Shown here piece by piece: positions 49,259 to 59,200 of a stretch of DNA of 64,000 nucleotides. Source of the DNA: Phaeobacter cretensis (GTDB taxonomy: Bacteria; Pseudomonadota; Alphaproteobacteria; Rhodobacterales; Rhodobacteraceae); the NCBI RefSeq assembly GCF_047372505.1, contig NZ_JBKBEU010000001.1:1860001-1924000 (forward strand), written 5' to 3'. Position 1 is the stretch's first letter. Every line of letters starts with the position of its first letter. The position numbers were made by a program, and so were the translations under genes. The notes under the pieces were generated by a model. That model had not been told where the DNA came from. It saw nothing but the letters and a program-made list of their open reading frames with translations, and searched no databases.

Positions 49259-51439
49259 TCAACGGCCGTTCTGCAGGGTCCAGAGGTGAGCGTAAATCCC
49301 GGCCGCGGCTCGTAGTTCGCTGTGCTTGCCCTGTTCGACAATCTCACCTTTATCCATAACCACAACGCGATCACAGAGTGGCATGCAGTTAAGCCGGTGC
49401 GCGATCATGATGGTGGTACGCCCGCGAATAATATCAGGCAGACGCTGCAGAATGCTGGCTTCCGTCTCATAGTCGAGCGCCGACGTGGCCTCATCAAAAA
49501 TCAGGATTTTGGGGTCGGCAACCAGCGCTCGCGCGATAGCGAGGCGTTGGCGCTGACCGCCAGACAGGTTGCCGCCACGTTCTCCAACCTGGGTATCGTA
49601 GCCGTGGCGCAATGTCTCAATAAAATCGCTGGCCCCGGACAGGCGCGCGGCATTGAGGATCTGCTCCGGCTTCGCTGTCGGATTGCCAAGGGCAATGTTT
49701 TCCCAGATTGTCCCGTTGAACAAAAAATTCTCCTGCAAGACAACGCCCATATTGCGGCGCAGGTTGGCAGGGTCAGCCATTGCCAAATCAACATTATCGA
49801 CGAGCACCTGACCACTTTGCGGCACATAAAGCCGCTGAACCAGCTTGGTGATCGTGCTTTTGCCAGAGCCCGACATGCCTGTTAGGCCAATCACCTCACC
49901 GGCGCCAATTGACAGGTCAACCCGCCGCAAAACCTCTGCCCCGTCGGGGGAATAGCGAAATGTCACTTTCCTGAGGTCGATCTGCCCGCTGATGTCTCCC
50001 AATGACGAGCGCCCGGCGCTGGCCACAGTTTCGGGTTCTTCTTTCAGAATGTCTCCGATGCGGCGGATAGAAATACCGGTATGCTGAAAATCCTGCCAGA
50101 TCTGCGCCAGCCGCAGGATCGGCATCGTCACATGGCCGGACAGCATATTGAAGGCCACCAGTTCACCAACGCTAAGCTCACCCGCCATCACCAGGTTGAC
50201 ACCGAACCACAGCAACAGAGCGGCAGAGATCTTCTGCACCAGACCAATGCCACCACCCGCCCAGTGGCCCAGCATGCTAGCGCTGAACCCGGCCTTGAGC
50301 GAAGCGCCCAGTTTATCCTCCCAGGCGCGGGTGAACTGCTGCCCCATACCTAGGGACTTGATAGTCTCGATCCCGGTGACCGTTTCGGTCAGGAACGCGG
50401 AATTGTCAGCGTTACGCTCATATTCAGTCTCGACACGTTTGCGCAGAAAGGGACCTATGGCCAGCCAAGTGAGTCCGAACACCGCCAGCGTAGCCAGGAC
50501 AACAAAGGCAAGTTTGCTGGAATAGGCAAACATCACCGCTAGGAACACGCTGATAAAGCAAAGGTCAACCACCATCATCAGGGCGGAGCCGGTGAGGAAA
50601 TTGCGGATATGGTCTAACTCTTTCACTCGCGCCAGGATGTCACCGGTCTGACGGCTGCGAAAATAGTCGAGTGGCAGATAAACCAGATGGCGGAATAGCC
50701 GTGCCGAAAGCTCAGAGTTGGCACAGCTGGCCATATGCGAGAACACCAAAGACCGCATGAAGGTCATGAAGGGTTCAAACAGTGCGATTCCGATCAGGGC
50801 GATGGCCAGCACGTCCAGGCTTTGCAAACCCCGACTGACCAACACCTTGTCGATCACGACCTGAAACAGTTTCGGCGATACCAAAGCAAAACCCTGAATG
50901 ATCAGAGAGGCCAGGAGAATCCTGCGAAACCGCGCCTTGTGTTTCAGGATTGAAGGGATGAACCACGAGAACCCAAAGGTGCTGCGCGTCTTTTTCCATG
51001 AAGGCTCGCGCGCAAACAGGATTGCATCGGCGTCAAAATCCCGCGCCACATCTTCGACCGTATTGCGGCTGGTACCGCCATTTGGCGGGCTGGTTATCTG
51101 CACCAGATCGCCGCGCACTCCCGTTACGACGTACCAAGCACCGGTATCGGTTTTGCGGATCAGGTAAGGCACTGGCGTTGTCAGAATGCGCTTGGCAACC
51201 AGCGGTGCCGAGCGCGCCTTGATCCCCAACCGTTTGGCGCAGCGGATAATATCAACGCCCTCATAGGCCGCGTCGATCTTGCCATGCAAATGCCAGACTT
51301 GACCGACGTCTGCTGAAATATCCAGCTGTTTGGCCGCGACCAGTAGTGCCAGTAACCCAGTGTCCGTGTGCGGATCCTGAGACACGGCTGCCCCCTGCAG
51401 GAACGCGGTGTCGCTCAAACTTTCTGCACCAGAACTCAT
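49259..51439 (-). CDS. Type I secretion ABC transporter, HlyB family (RtxE position)
   Basis: 726 residues. The N-terminal C39-like domain (LLALLVAAKQLDISADVGQV) lacks the catalytic Cys, as in HlyB-type transporters of RTX proteins. Six membrane helices span about residues 165-440. The ATPase domain has Walker A GMSGSGKSTITKLV, signature LSGGQRQRLAIARALV and Walker B ILIFDEATSALD. It starts inside the HlyD-type gene stop (one-base overlap), so the three genes are an operon. It is the second of two different HlyB proteins around one adaptor. Confidence 0.93.
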   Translation of the reverse strand: MSSGAESLSDTAFLQGAAVSQDPHTDTGLLALLVAAKQLDISADVGQVWHLHGKIDAAYEGVDIIRCAKRLGIKARSAPLVAKRILTTPVPYLIRKTDTGAWYVVTGVRGDLVQITSPPNGGTSRNTVEDVARDFDADAILFAREPSWKKTRSTFGFSWFIPSILKHKARFRRILLASLIIQGFALVSPKLFQVVIDKVLVSRGLQSLDVLAIALIGIALFEPFMTFMRSLVFSHMASCANSELSARLFRHLVYLPLDYFRSRQTGDILARVKELDHIRNFLTGSALMMVVDLCFISVFLAVMFAYSSKLAFVVLATLAVFGLTWLAIGPFLRKRVETEYERNADNSAFLTETVTGIETIKSLGMGQQFTRAWEDKLGASLKAGFSASMLGHWAGGGIGLVQKISAALLLWFGVNLVMAGELSVGELVAFNMLSGHVTMPILRLAQIWQDFQHTGISIRRIGDILKEEPETVASAGRSSLGDISGQIDLRKVTFRYSPDGAEVLRRVDLSIGAGEVIGLTGMSGSGKSTITKLVQRLYVPQSGQVLVDNVDLAMADPANLRRNMGVVLQENFLFNGTIWENIALGNPTAKPEQILNAARLSGASDFIETLRHGYDTQVGERGGNLSGGQRQRLAIARALVADPKILIFDEATSALDYETEASILQRLPDIIRGRTTIMIAHRLNCMPLCDRVVVMDKGEIVEQGKHSELRAAAGIYAHLWTLQNGR

Positions 51440-52869
51440 TATCGTTCCCTCAGAGTTTCGGACTGATATTCGCGCAACGGACTGAGAATGTAGTCGATGA
51501 TACGCCGGTCGCCGGTTTTAATTTCGGCAGACACTGACATGCCCGGTGACAGGGCAATGGTTTCACTGCCGGAATCAACCTCCAGCCGCTCCAGCTTGAC
51601 CCGTGCCGGGTAGACCAGCCCCAAACGCTCATCCTCGATCGCATCACCGGAAACATTGGTTACGTTACCGATGATCGTGCCGTATTTGGTGTAGGGAAAA
51701 CTGTCGACCTTGACCTCCACAGGGTGGCCCGTGCGGACAAAGCCGATGTCCTTGTTCAGTACCATCACCTCAGCCTCCAGATTGGCGCTTTGCGGCACCA
51801 CCACCAGAAGTTCCTGCCCAGGCTGTACCACGGCACCGATGGTGGTCACGCCCACCTGTTGAACAACGCCGTCAACCGGTGCCGTCACGGTCATCTTGCG
51901 CGCGCTCTCGTCCGCCTGGATCAATTGGTTGCGCAGGTTGGAGCGTTGGATCTGTTCTTGCGCCAAGCGATCCAGAAGCGTTTTGCGGGTCTCGAAATCC
52001 AGCTGTTCAACCTGCTGGTTTAGATCGTTTTCCTCTGACACCAACTGGGTCATGGAGACCTGCGCCTCGGCCAGCTCCCGGCGCTGCTGGATCAATTCAC
52101 GCGACAGTTCCAAAAATTGATAACGCGGAAACAACCCTTGCTCCATCAGGGTGCGGCGGCTGTCGAGCCGCTCTTTTGTATTTTCAATCAGGGCGCTTGT
52201 CTCTGTCGCTATCGCCTCCGACGCTGTTTGACGTAACCGGATCTGGGCAATGCGCTGCCCCAAGGCCAAACGTTGTGCACTGGTGCTGTCGAATTCGGCC
52301 TGCAACCGCTTTTGTGCGGTCTGTGCGAGTTCCGCAGCCACACCGTCTGGAACGGCAAAACTCGCCAACGGGTCGGATTGCAGCAGCGCTTCAAGCCGCG
52401 CGACCTCCAGCAGAGTGGCCTGCAACTGACGTCGCAGACGATCGCCTTCGGCGGCCGCAGAGGTTGGATTCAATTCGATCAGTACGTCGCCGGCAGTCAC
52501 CGTCTGACCATCCCGAACCGAAATCAGACTGACCTCTCCGCGTTCCGGTGCCTGCACCACTTTGGAGCGATCATCCACAATTAACCGACCCGATGCGGTG
52601 GCAATGATGTCGATCCGCCCCAATACAGACCATACCACCACTGCGATACATAAGAGAACCACCCCGAGACTAAAGCCGCGCGCCACGCTAGAAGGCGGAC
52701 GCTCTAGGATTTCAAGATATTCGGGAAGAAACTCCAGCTCCAGCGCCGTGGGCCGACTGGTTGATCGAGCCACATCGTCCGGGCGCTGTGCCTCCGCATT
52801 CGCAGCCCCTGCACGGTCCCCCTCGCGGTCTATTTGTCTGGGCTGACGCCGCTTTGTGAGCAATGACAT
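51439..52869 (-). CDS. Type I secretion membrane-fusion protein, HlyD family
   Basis: 476 residues. A cytosolic N-terminal stretch of about 65 residues precedes one membrane helix (SLGVVLLCIAVVVWSVLGRI). The lipoyl/barrel-sandwich half-motif GRLIVDDRSKVVQAPERGEV comes next, then a long alpha-helical hairpin (about residues 140-330) and the second lipoyl half (TAPVDGVVQQVGVTTIGAVV). The conserved C-terminal MSVSAEIKTGDRRIIDYILS with PLRE closes the protein. It spans the periplasm between inner-membrane ABC protein and TolC-like outer channel; no tolC is in this window. Confidence 0.94.
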   Translation of the reverse strand: MSLLTKRRQPRQIDREGDRAGAANAEAQRPDDVARSTSRPTALELEFLPEYLEILERPPSSVARGFSLGVVLLCIAVVVWSVLGRIDIIATASGRLIVDDRSKVVQAPERGEVSLISVRDGQTVTAGDVLIELNPTSAAAEGDRLRRQLQATLLEVARLEALLQSDPLASFAVPDGVAAELAQTAQKRLQAEFDSTSAQRLALGQRIAQIRLRQTASEAIATETSALIENTKERLDSRRTLMEQGLFPRYQFLELSRELIQQRRELAEAQVSMTQLVSEENDLNQQVEQLDFETRKTLLDRLAQEQIQRSNLRNQLIQADESARKMTVTAPVDGVVQQVGVTTIGAVVQPGQELLVVVPQSANLEAEVMVLNKDIGFVRTGHPVEVKVDSFPYTKYGTIIGNVTNVSGDAIEDERLGLVYPARVKLERLEVDSGSETIALSPGMSVSAEIKTGDRRIIDYILSPLREYQSETLRER

Positions 52870-52870
52870 G

Positions 52871-55084
52871 CTACTCTCCCATACCGGTTACAGCCGCAGC
52901 ATTTACAGCACTTTCCGGTTCCATACGGTCTGGCGCGCTGAGTTCGTTTTTCTGCAGGTTCCAGAGATTACGATAGGCACCGCCGGGAATGCTGATTAAC
53001 TCATCATGAGTGCCGCTTTCGATAACCTGGCCCTTTTCCAAAACATGGATGCAATCGCAATCGCGGACGGTCGACAGGCGGTGGGCAATGACAATCACCG
53101 TACGCCCCTTACGAATTTCGGCCATATTATCCTGAATGACAGCTTGCGAATGGTCATCCAATGCAGAAGTCGCCTCGTCCAGAATCAAGATCGACGGATC
53201 ACTGAGAAGGGAGCGCGCGATAGCCAGGCGCTGGCGCTGCCCGCCGGAAATGGAACTACCGCCTTCTGCCAGAATAGTGTCGTAGCCATCTGTCAACTCC
53301 AGCACGAATTCATGCGCGCCGGCCTTCTTCGCAGCGTCGACCACATCGGCGAGGGGCGCCGATGGTCGCGTCAGCGCGATATTGTCTCGGACCGATTTAT
53401 TGAACAGAAAGTTTTCTTGCAGAACGATGCTCGTGTTCTGGCGCAACGACACGGAATTGAGTGTGGCGATATCGGTTCCATCAATACAAATGCGCCCGCT
53501 TTCCGGGATGTAGAGTTTTTGCACAATGCGCGCCAATGTGCTTTTGCCCGATCCTGAACGCCCTACAAAGGCGACCATATTACCACCGGGAATTTCCAGA
53601 CTGAAATCCTTCAGCACAGGCTCGCCATCCGGTGCATACCGAAAGGTGACATCCTGAACTGAGATGCCACCCTTTTCGATCCGTGAAACCTGTTTATGGG
53701 ATTTGGAAATTTCGGGAATGGTGTGCAGTACATCACCCAAGCGTTCGACCGAAACGCGGGTTTGCACAAACTGCCGCCACAGTTCAGTCAACCGCAGGAC
53801 CGGCTGACTGACGTGATTGGCCATCATATTGAAGGCGATCAACTGCCCGATTGAGAGTTCCAATCCAATAACTTTACGCGCGCCGATCCACAGGACCAAG
53901 ACCATGGTCAGCTTCTGGATCCCCTGAACCAGCGTGTTAGACAGCTGCATCAGGCGCTGAACCTTGTAGTTCGAATGCACGAAATCGCGGGTCTGATATT
54001 CCCATCGGCGGACCATCTGCGACTCAAGCGCCAGAGCCTTTACAGTTTCAACACCCGTCAGCATTTCGGTCAGAAACGACGTGTTAATGGCCCCGTCTCG
54101 ATAAAGCTCTTCCACACGAGCTTGTAGCGGACCGGTGATAAAATAGGACACCGCCATGTAACACGGCACCGACCCCAAGACGATAAAGGTCAACAGCGGT
54201 GAGTAGATGTACATCACCGTGAAGAAGATAAAGGTGAAGCTGAGGTCAATGACCAAGGTGTTGGCAGCACCCGTAATGAACTCCCGAATGGCGCCCAGTT
54301 CATTCACCCGCGCCACCGTGACCCCTACAGGCCGGGATTTAAAGTAGGTAAGCGGCAGGTCAACCAGATGGCGATAGAGATTGCCACCGAGACGCGCATC
54401 AATACGTGTGGCAGTCCGCGTTGCAAGGTACTGGCGAAGAGTCTTTAGCGCGACTTCGAACACCGCAACGGCAACTAATGTGATCACCAGAACATCCAGC
54501 GTTGCCACAGAGTTATGGACCAGCACCTTGTCCATGATGACCTGAAAGAACAGTGGCGAGATCAGCGCCAAACATTCTATTGCCGCTGAAGCCGCGAGAA
54601 TTTCAAAGGCCAGTCCTTTGAAGCGGGTCAGCTCGGGCAGGAACCAGCGAATATCGAATTTCTGCACCAGCTTGGGAAACCGCTCACGGCTGCGCAGCAA
54701 AGCGGCCTGCCCTGACCATATGGCATCAAAGGCGGCTGGCTCCAGAGCCTCAGGTTTAGCGCTGTCAGGACGTTGGATCAGAGCCGTATCCTCTGACATA
54801 TTGGCCAGAAGGAACCATGCGCCGTCCCTGTCCTGCAGGATCAATGGGAAAGATTGGTTTGCCAGCCGCGCGCGGGAGAGTTTGGTAATCTTGATGCGCA
54901 AGTCCAGCCGCCGGGCGATCAAACGCAATTTGTCGACAGGAGCCTGATCGGGTAGTTGATCCAGCGCTGCCAGCACCGTGGGCTCTGCGTTCGGCACCTG
55001 CTGGATTGCCGTCCAGATTGCAAAACACTGGATTAGGCTATCAACCTTCGGTTTGGTGGATGCGGCCATATCAGCAGTAACCAT
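52871..55084 (-). CDS. Type I secretion ABC transporter, HlyB family (RtxB position)
   Basis: 737 residues with a degenerate C39 domain (the Cys is not in catalytic context: IQCFAIWTAIQQ), six membrane helices and an ATPase domain. Walker A is GRSGSGKSTLARIV, signature SISGGQRQRLAIARSL and Walker B ILILDEATSALDDHSQ. It differs clearly from the second transporter, so they are ancient paralogs. One base separates its stop from the HlyD-type gene. 65 bp after the LysR gene. Likely functions as a heteromer with the other HlyB protein. Confidence 0.93.
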   Translation of the reverse strand: MVTADMAASTKPKVDSLIQCFAIWTAIQQVPNAEPTVLAALDQLPDQAPVDKLRLIARRLDLRIKITKLSRARLANQSFPLILQDRDGAWFLLANMSEDTALIQRPDSAKPEALEPAAFDAIWSGQAALLRSRERFPKLVQKFDIRWFLPELTRFKGLAFEILAASAAIECLALISPLFFQVIMDKVLVHNSVATLDVLVITLVAVAVFEVALKTLRQYLATRTATRIDARLGGNLYRHLVDLPLTYFKSRPVGVTVARVNELGAIREFITGAANTLVIDLSFTFIFFTVMYIYSPLLTFIVLGSVPCYMAVSYFITGPLQARVEELYRDGAINTSFLTEMLTGVETVKALALESQMVRRWEYQTRDFVHSNYKVQRLMQLSNTLVQGIQKLTMVLVLWIGARKVIGLELSIGQLIAFNMMANHVSQPVLRLTELWRQFVQTRVSVERLGDVLHTIPEISKSHKQVSRIEKGGISVQDVTFRYAPDGEPVLKDFSLEIPGGNMVAFVGRSGSGKSTLARIVQKLYIPESGRICIDGTDIATLNSVSLRQNTSIVLQENFLFNKSVRDNIALTRPSAPLADVVDAAKKAGAHEFVLELTDGYDTILAEGGSSISGGQRQRLAIARSLLSDPSILILDEATSALDDHSQAVIQDNMAEIRKGRTVIVIAHRLSTVRDCDCIHVLEKGQVIESGTHDELISIPGGAYRNLWNLQKNELSAPDRMEPESAVNAAAVTGMGE

Positions 55085-55149
55085 CTATACCGCCCCGCCT
55101 AACCTTGGTGAAGCGTCACTACGTCGCCATTTTGTCCAAACAACCGTCA

Positions 55150-56022
55150 TCACACCCCCCCATCAAATACTGAGGCCAGCCTCTGGGAAAGTTTGCGTGA
55201 GGCGGGGGGAGCAGTCGGGCTGCGCAATACATGCAACTCGATCGCCCCCAAGTCAGGTAATAGATCATCAACGACCTTTACCGAGTAGGGGTTGCGGTTT
55301 GAACTCAGGAAGGCATCGACCGTAAATCCAACGCCGTAGCCAAGTTGGATAGCCTCAAAATACGATGAAATCGCGGAGGTTTCGAAGACAACCCGGTGCT
55401 TGCGATTGTTACGATCTAGTATTTCAACCGCAGACGGCCCCCGACTGACGCTACCATTCCAGATCACAACGGGGACATCAGCCTCCGGAGCGAGGGCGTT
55501 GGTATCAAAGCCATGGCCAGCTATCCAATTCAGGGCACATTTCTTGACAAACATGCTATTTGGCTGCACCCCTATACGGGTGCAAACCACCGCGATTTCC
55601 AATCGGCCAGCCGCCATTTCGCTAAGCAGCTTCTCTTCGCTGTCAGCCAGCATTTCGAACTTTGAAACCTGTCCCGGCGCATCAAGTTTCCAAAGAAGCT
55701 CAGGCCCGAAGAAAAATTCAATCGCAGGTAAGACGCCTATGCGGGTTTTTCGAGTGCTTTCGGTGTCGATCATCCGACCGATTTGATCGAACTCCGTCAT
55801 AATTCTCTGGGTGATCGAAAACAGGATTTGCGCCTGCTCTGTCAGTCCTTTGTGCGGATTTCTGTCGATAAAGAGGGGAAACCGCACTAGTTCTTCCAAG
55901 CGCTTCATACGGTTGCTGATCGCAGGTTGCGACATGTTCATTTTCTTTGAGCAGGCTGTGTAGGATTTCAGCTGCGCAAGCTCGTAGAACGTCCTGAGAA
56001 GGTCCACGTTGATATGGCCCAT
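55150..56022 (-). CDS. LysR-family transcriptional regulator
   Basis: 290 residues from the ATG at 56022 (GGGA upstream). Longer versions starting at 56064 or a TTG at 56148 are possible. The helix-turn-helix is NVDLLRTFYELAQLKSYTAC followed by SKKMNMSQPAISNRMKRLEE, as in LysR proteins. The effector domain (about residues 90-290) shows AIQLGYGVGFTVDAFL. It lies between the giant RTX gene and the secretion operon, all on the minus strand, and is probably the local regulator. Confidence 0.85.
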   Translation of the reverse strand: MGHINVDLLRTFYELAQLKSYTACSKKMNMSQPAISNRMKRLEELVRFPLFIDRNPHKGLTEQAQILFSITQRIMTEFDQIGRMIDTESTRKTRIGVLPAIEFFFGPELLWKLDAPGQVSKFEMLADSEEKLLSEMAAGRLEIAVVCTRIGVQPNSMFVKKCALNWIAGHGFDTNALAPEADVPVVIWNGSVSRGPSAVEILDRNNRKHRVVFETSAISSYFEAIQLGYGVGFTVDAFLSSNRNPYSVKVVDDLLPDLGAIELHVLRSPTAPPASRKLSQRLASVFDGGV

Positions 56023-56176
56023 TTCTGCCAATCCCGCCATTAACTGGGTGTATTGAGACCGCATCAGACTACGTTCTTCACCATCGTTTAACAACGAGAT
56101 GCTGCGAAGCCTGATAAATACCGCCCATTCATATTCGTTCGATCGCAAGCAATTCAGTCATTCCGACTGCAGAGTT

Positions 56177-56212
56177 GATGCGGACAGCGGCAGATATGCC
56201 GCCGCCCGCATC
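56177..56212. terminator. Hairpin after the giant RTX gene
   Basis: GATGCGG / CCGCATC arms with an inner GCGGC / GCCGC pair can form a nearly continuous GC-rich stem 17 nt downstream of the RTX stop codon. No U-run follows. It may terminate or attenuate transcription before the LysR gene. Confidence 0.4.
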
Positions 56213-56228
56213 TTTAGTGGATCCCCAA

Positions 56229-59200
56229 TCAGGTTGTGGGAGTGACCCACAGTCGGGTGATTTCTTCCTGGATCGTCGCGCCCGTTTTGGTCGTCGCGGC
56301 GTAGTCGAACCGGGCATGTCCAGCCATCTGGGATACCAGCAAGTCGATGTTGGCAGAGGACAAACGCTTGTCACCCACAACCAGTTCTTCGATCTTGTTG
56401 TCGCCACCCTCGCTGAAGTAGTTCGCAACAATTTGCGACCCTTCGGCTTCCTGGCCTACATCTGGCGTGCCTTGGCTATTCTCAATGACCAGGGCCTCAC
56501 CAGCTTTGAAGAACCACAGGTTGGAGATGCCGATTGCATTCCCATTCAACGCCTCATACACGATACGATCCGCCCCACCATGCTCAAAGATGACGTCATT
56601 GCCGTCTCCAATACTATAGATGTAGGTATCGTCGCCTTGGCCGCCTGCAAGAAAATCATCGCCTCCGCGGCCGCGCAGCAGGTCGTTGCCGCCGTGCGTT
56701 TCAAGGCTGTTGCGCCCTCCTGAGCCGTAGACTTCGTCATTGGAGTTGGAGCCAATCACACCTTCGAAGCCGGAGATGTCATCAAGAGCAATCAGGCTAT
56801 CGCCGGAATAGACTCGCGCCGATTGGCTACCGTCGAGATTGACAACTACACCAACCCCTTCATTGATATAGCTGACAACGTCGAATCCGGCTCCGCCCTC
56901 AAGCGTGTCAAACCCGCCTGAACCGTCGATGAGATCGTCGCCACCGCCGCCGGAGATCGAGTCGCTGCCAGCCTGACCATCGAAGAAGTTGTTGTTTCCG
57001 TCGCCGATCAGAACATCGTTTCCAGTTCCTCCAACAGCTCCTTCAAAGTTTGAGACGACGTCCCCATTTACCCAGCTGCCATTCTGAAGGAATTGGTGCG
57101 TCTGACCGCCGTTCAGGTCAAACCGCACCGGCGCACTGTCCGCAGCATAAACTGCGATATCTGCCCCCGCGCCACCATCAAGAGTGTCAACACCAAAACC
57201 GCCAAACAACTGGTCGTTGCCCGCTCCACCAGAGAGCACATCACTACCGCTGTAACCGTATATGATCTGGTTGCCATCTCCACCGGAGATGTTGTCCACC
57301 TGTTCCGTACCAAAGACGTTTGTCATTCGCCCGTGGAACAAGTGGTCATCCAGACCGGCCTGACTAGAGGTTATGACATCCGGAACTACCGACGGGGCCT
57401 GTACTGGGCTTTCGAACCGAGCGCCGGCCCAATCCGCATGGTCCTGGCCATTACCGTCACCGGCATCTTTTACGACCAGGCGCAGTTCAGAGACCCCTAC
57501 TACAGAGACGTTCACTTTTGCAGAGCCATCACTGCCTTTGATTGTGTCACTTTCAAACAGCAATTGATTATCGCCGAACACCTGGAACGATACCGAACCT
57601 GCAGTCCCGACTTCGTCGTCGACACCGATATCCGATATGAAGCGCCGCGCTCCTTCCGGAACATCGACAACAATCTCTGATCCCGCATGTACGCCCACGC
57701 CCTTGTCATAGGACGTCCCATCGATGGTGATAGTCGTACCGTCAGTGCCAGCATTTTCGCCGTTGGAACGGTCTCGCTCCGCTGCGCCCCATCCGTTCGT
57801 CTCCGATTTGAAAGTGAGATCGCTCAAGTAGGTGCTTCGCGTTTCAGCTGGATTAGAGACATGATCCAACACGCCAGAGGTCGTAAATGTCACCTCTTTG
57901 ATCCAGCGCGCCCGGCCCATCGGACCGCTTACACCCATGATCCGGTAGGCTCCGTAAGGGATGCCATCAGTATCGATCTGAACAGTATCGCTACTGTTGT
58001 GGTTCGGCACCCAGTCAACAACCTCAGAGACATCAACCCAGGTGCCGGTATGGTCCAACGCCTGAATTTTGATTTTCTTGGGGTTATCGGGCAGACCCAA
58101 GGCGATTGCCGCGTCGACCGATGCGCGCTCGTCGTCCTCAAAGGACCGGTTCGACAAATCACTATCGATAGTAAGACTGGTGAGGATCACCTTATCCGCC
58201 AGATCAAATTTGATCCAAGTATCGGCAGACCACTTCACGTCCTTCTCACCAGTTGACCATGCCGTCGCATCCCGATTGAGCTGCCAGCCATCAACGATAT
58301 TGCCAGGGTTAGAGCGACTGCCCCAGCTTGTGGTGTCCGTCTCCGTTGCTTCGATATCCGAGCTGCCTGAATTTGGTTGCGACAGGGAGATTGCGGCTTC
58401 TGTCTCCAGAATATCGCCACGTTTGATTTTACCACCGTCCAAGTCCCGCGTGGCGCGATAGGAGCGCACGGTTGAGAAGGTGGTCAAGGAGTCACTGACC
58501 GAAACGTTGATCAGATCCGCGCGATTACCACCTTGGTACTTCTCATGGTTTTCATCACCACTTTTGATGTCAGCTGCAGAAACCCCCGCATCGATAAAGC
58601 GCTTGATGGCATTGGAGCTGGTGATCCCAATCCGGAAGTACGCGTCGATCTTTGCGTGATCGCTAAGATTATGCGCGGCCATGACTGCGGCGATTTCCTT
58701 AGCAACGCTGCGCTGGTATCCCGCAATGAACAACGCCTTTTCGATCAGCACATGATCTTGGCTGGAAACCGAACCATTGACCAGATCGCGGGTTGTTTCT
58801 ACCTCCTGTGGCTGGATGCCTTCGGATAGATATTGCAGCCCTTCAAAAATATTCAGCCCATGCTCCATCGCCGCGGCTACGAAGTCAGCACTTGCCCCCT
58901 TGTCGCGAAGCTGTGTGATAAATTCAAGGTCGAGCGCATCCGCCGATATCCTGGCACGCAGCTGCGAGGCATTCGTAGCTTGCAGTTCGTCCGAGAACCG
59001 CTTGATCATTTCAGCATCGTAGAGACCAGCCTTGAGGTAAGCAATCGCGTCGCGAACGCTTGGCAGGCTTGAAACTCCCAAGTCATCTACCAACTCGTTG
59101 ATCACGTCAGAGGCATCGTTGTCAAAACGCTGCCCGCGCAGCAGTACCTTAGCTTCATCCACGGTCAGAGACTGGTCTAGGAACTCGAAACCTGAACCGG

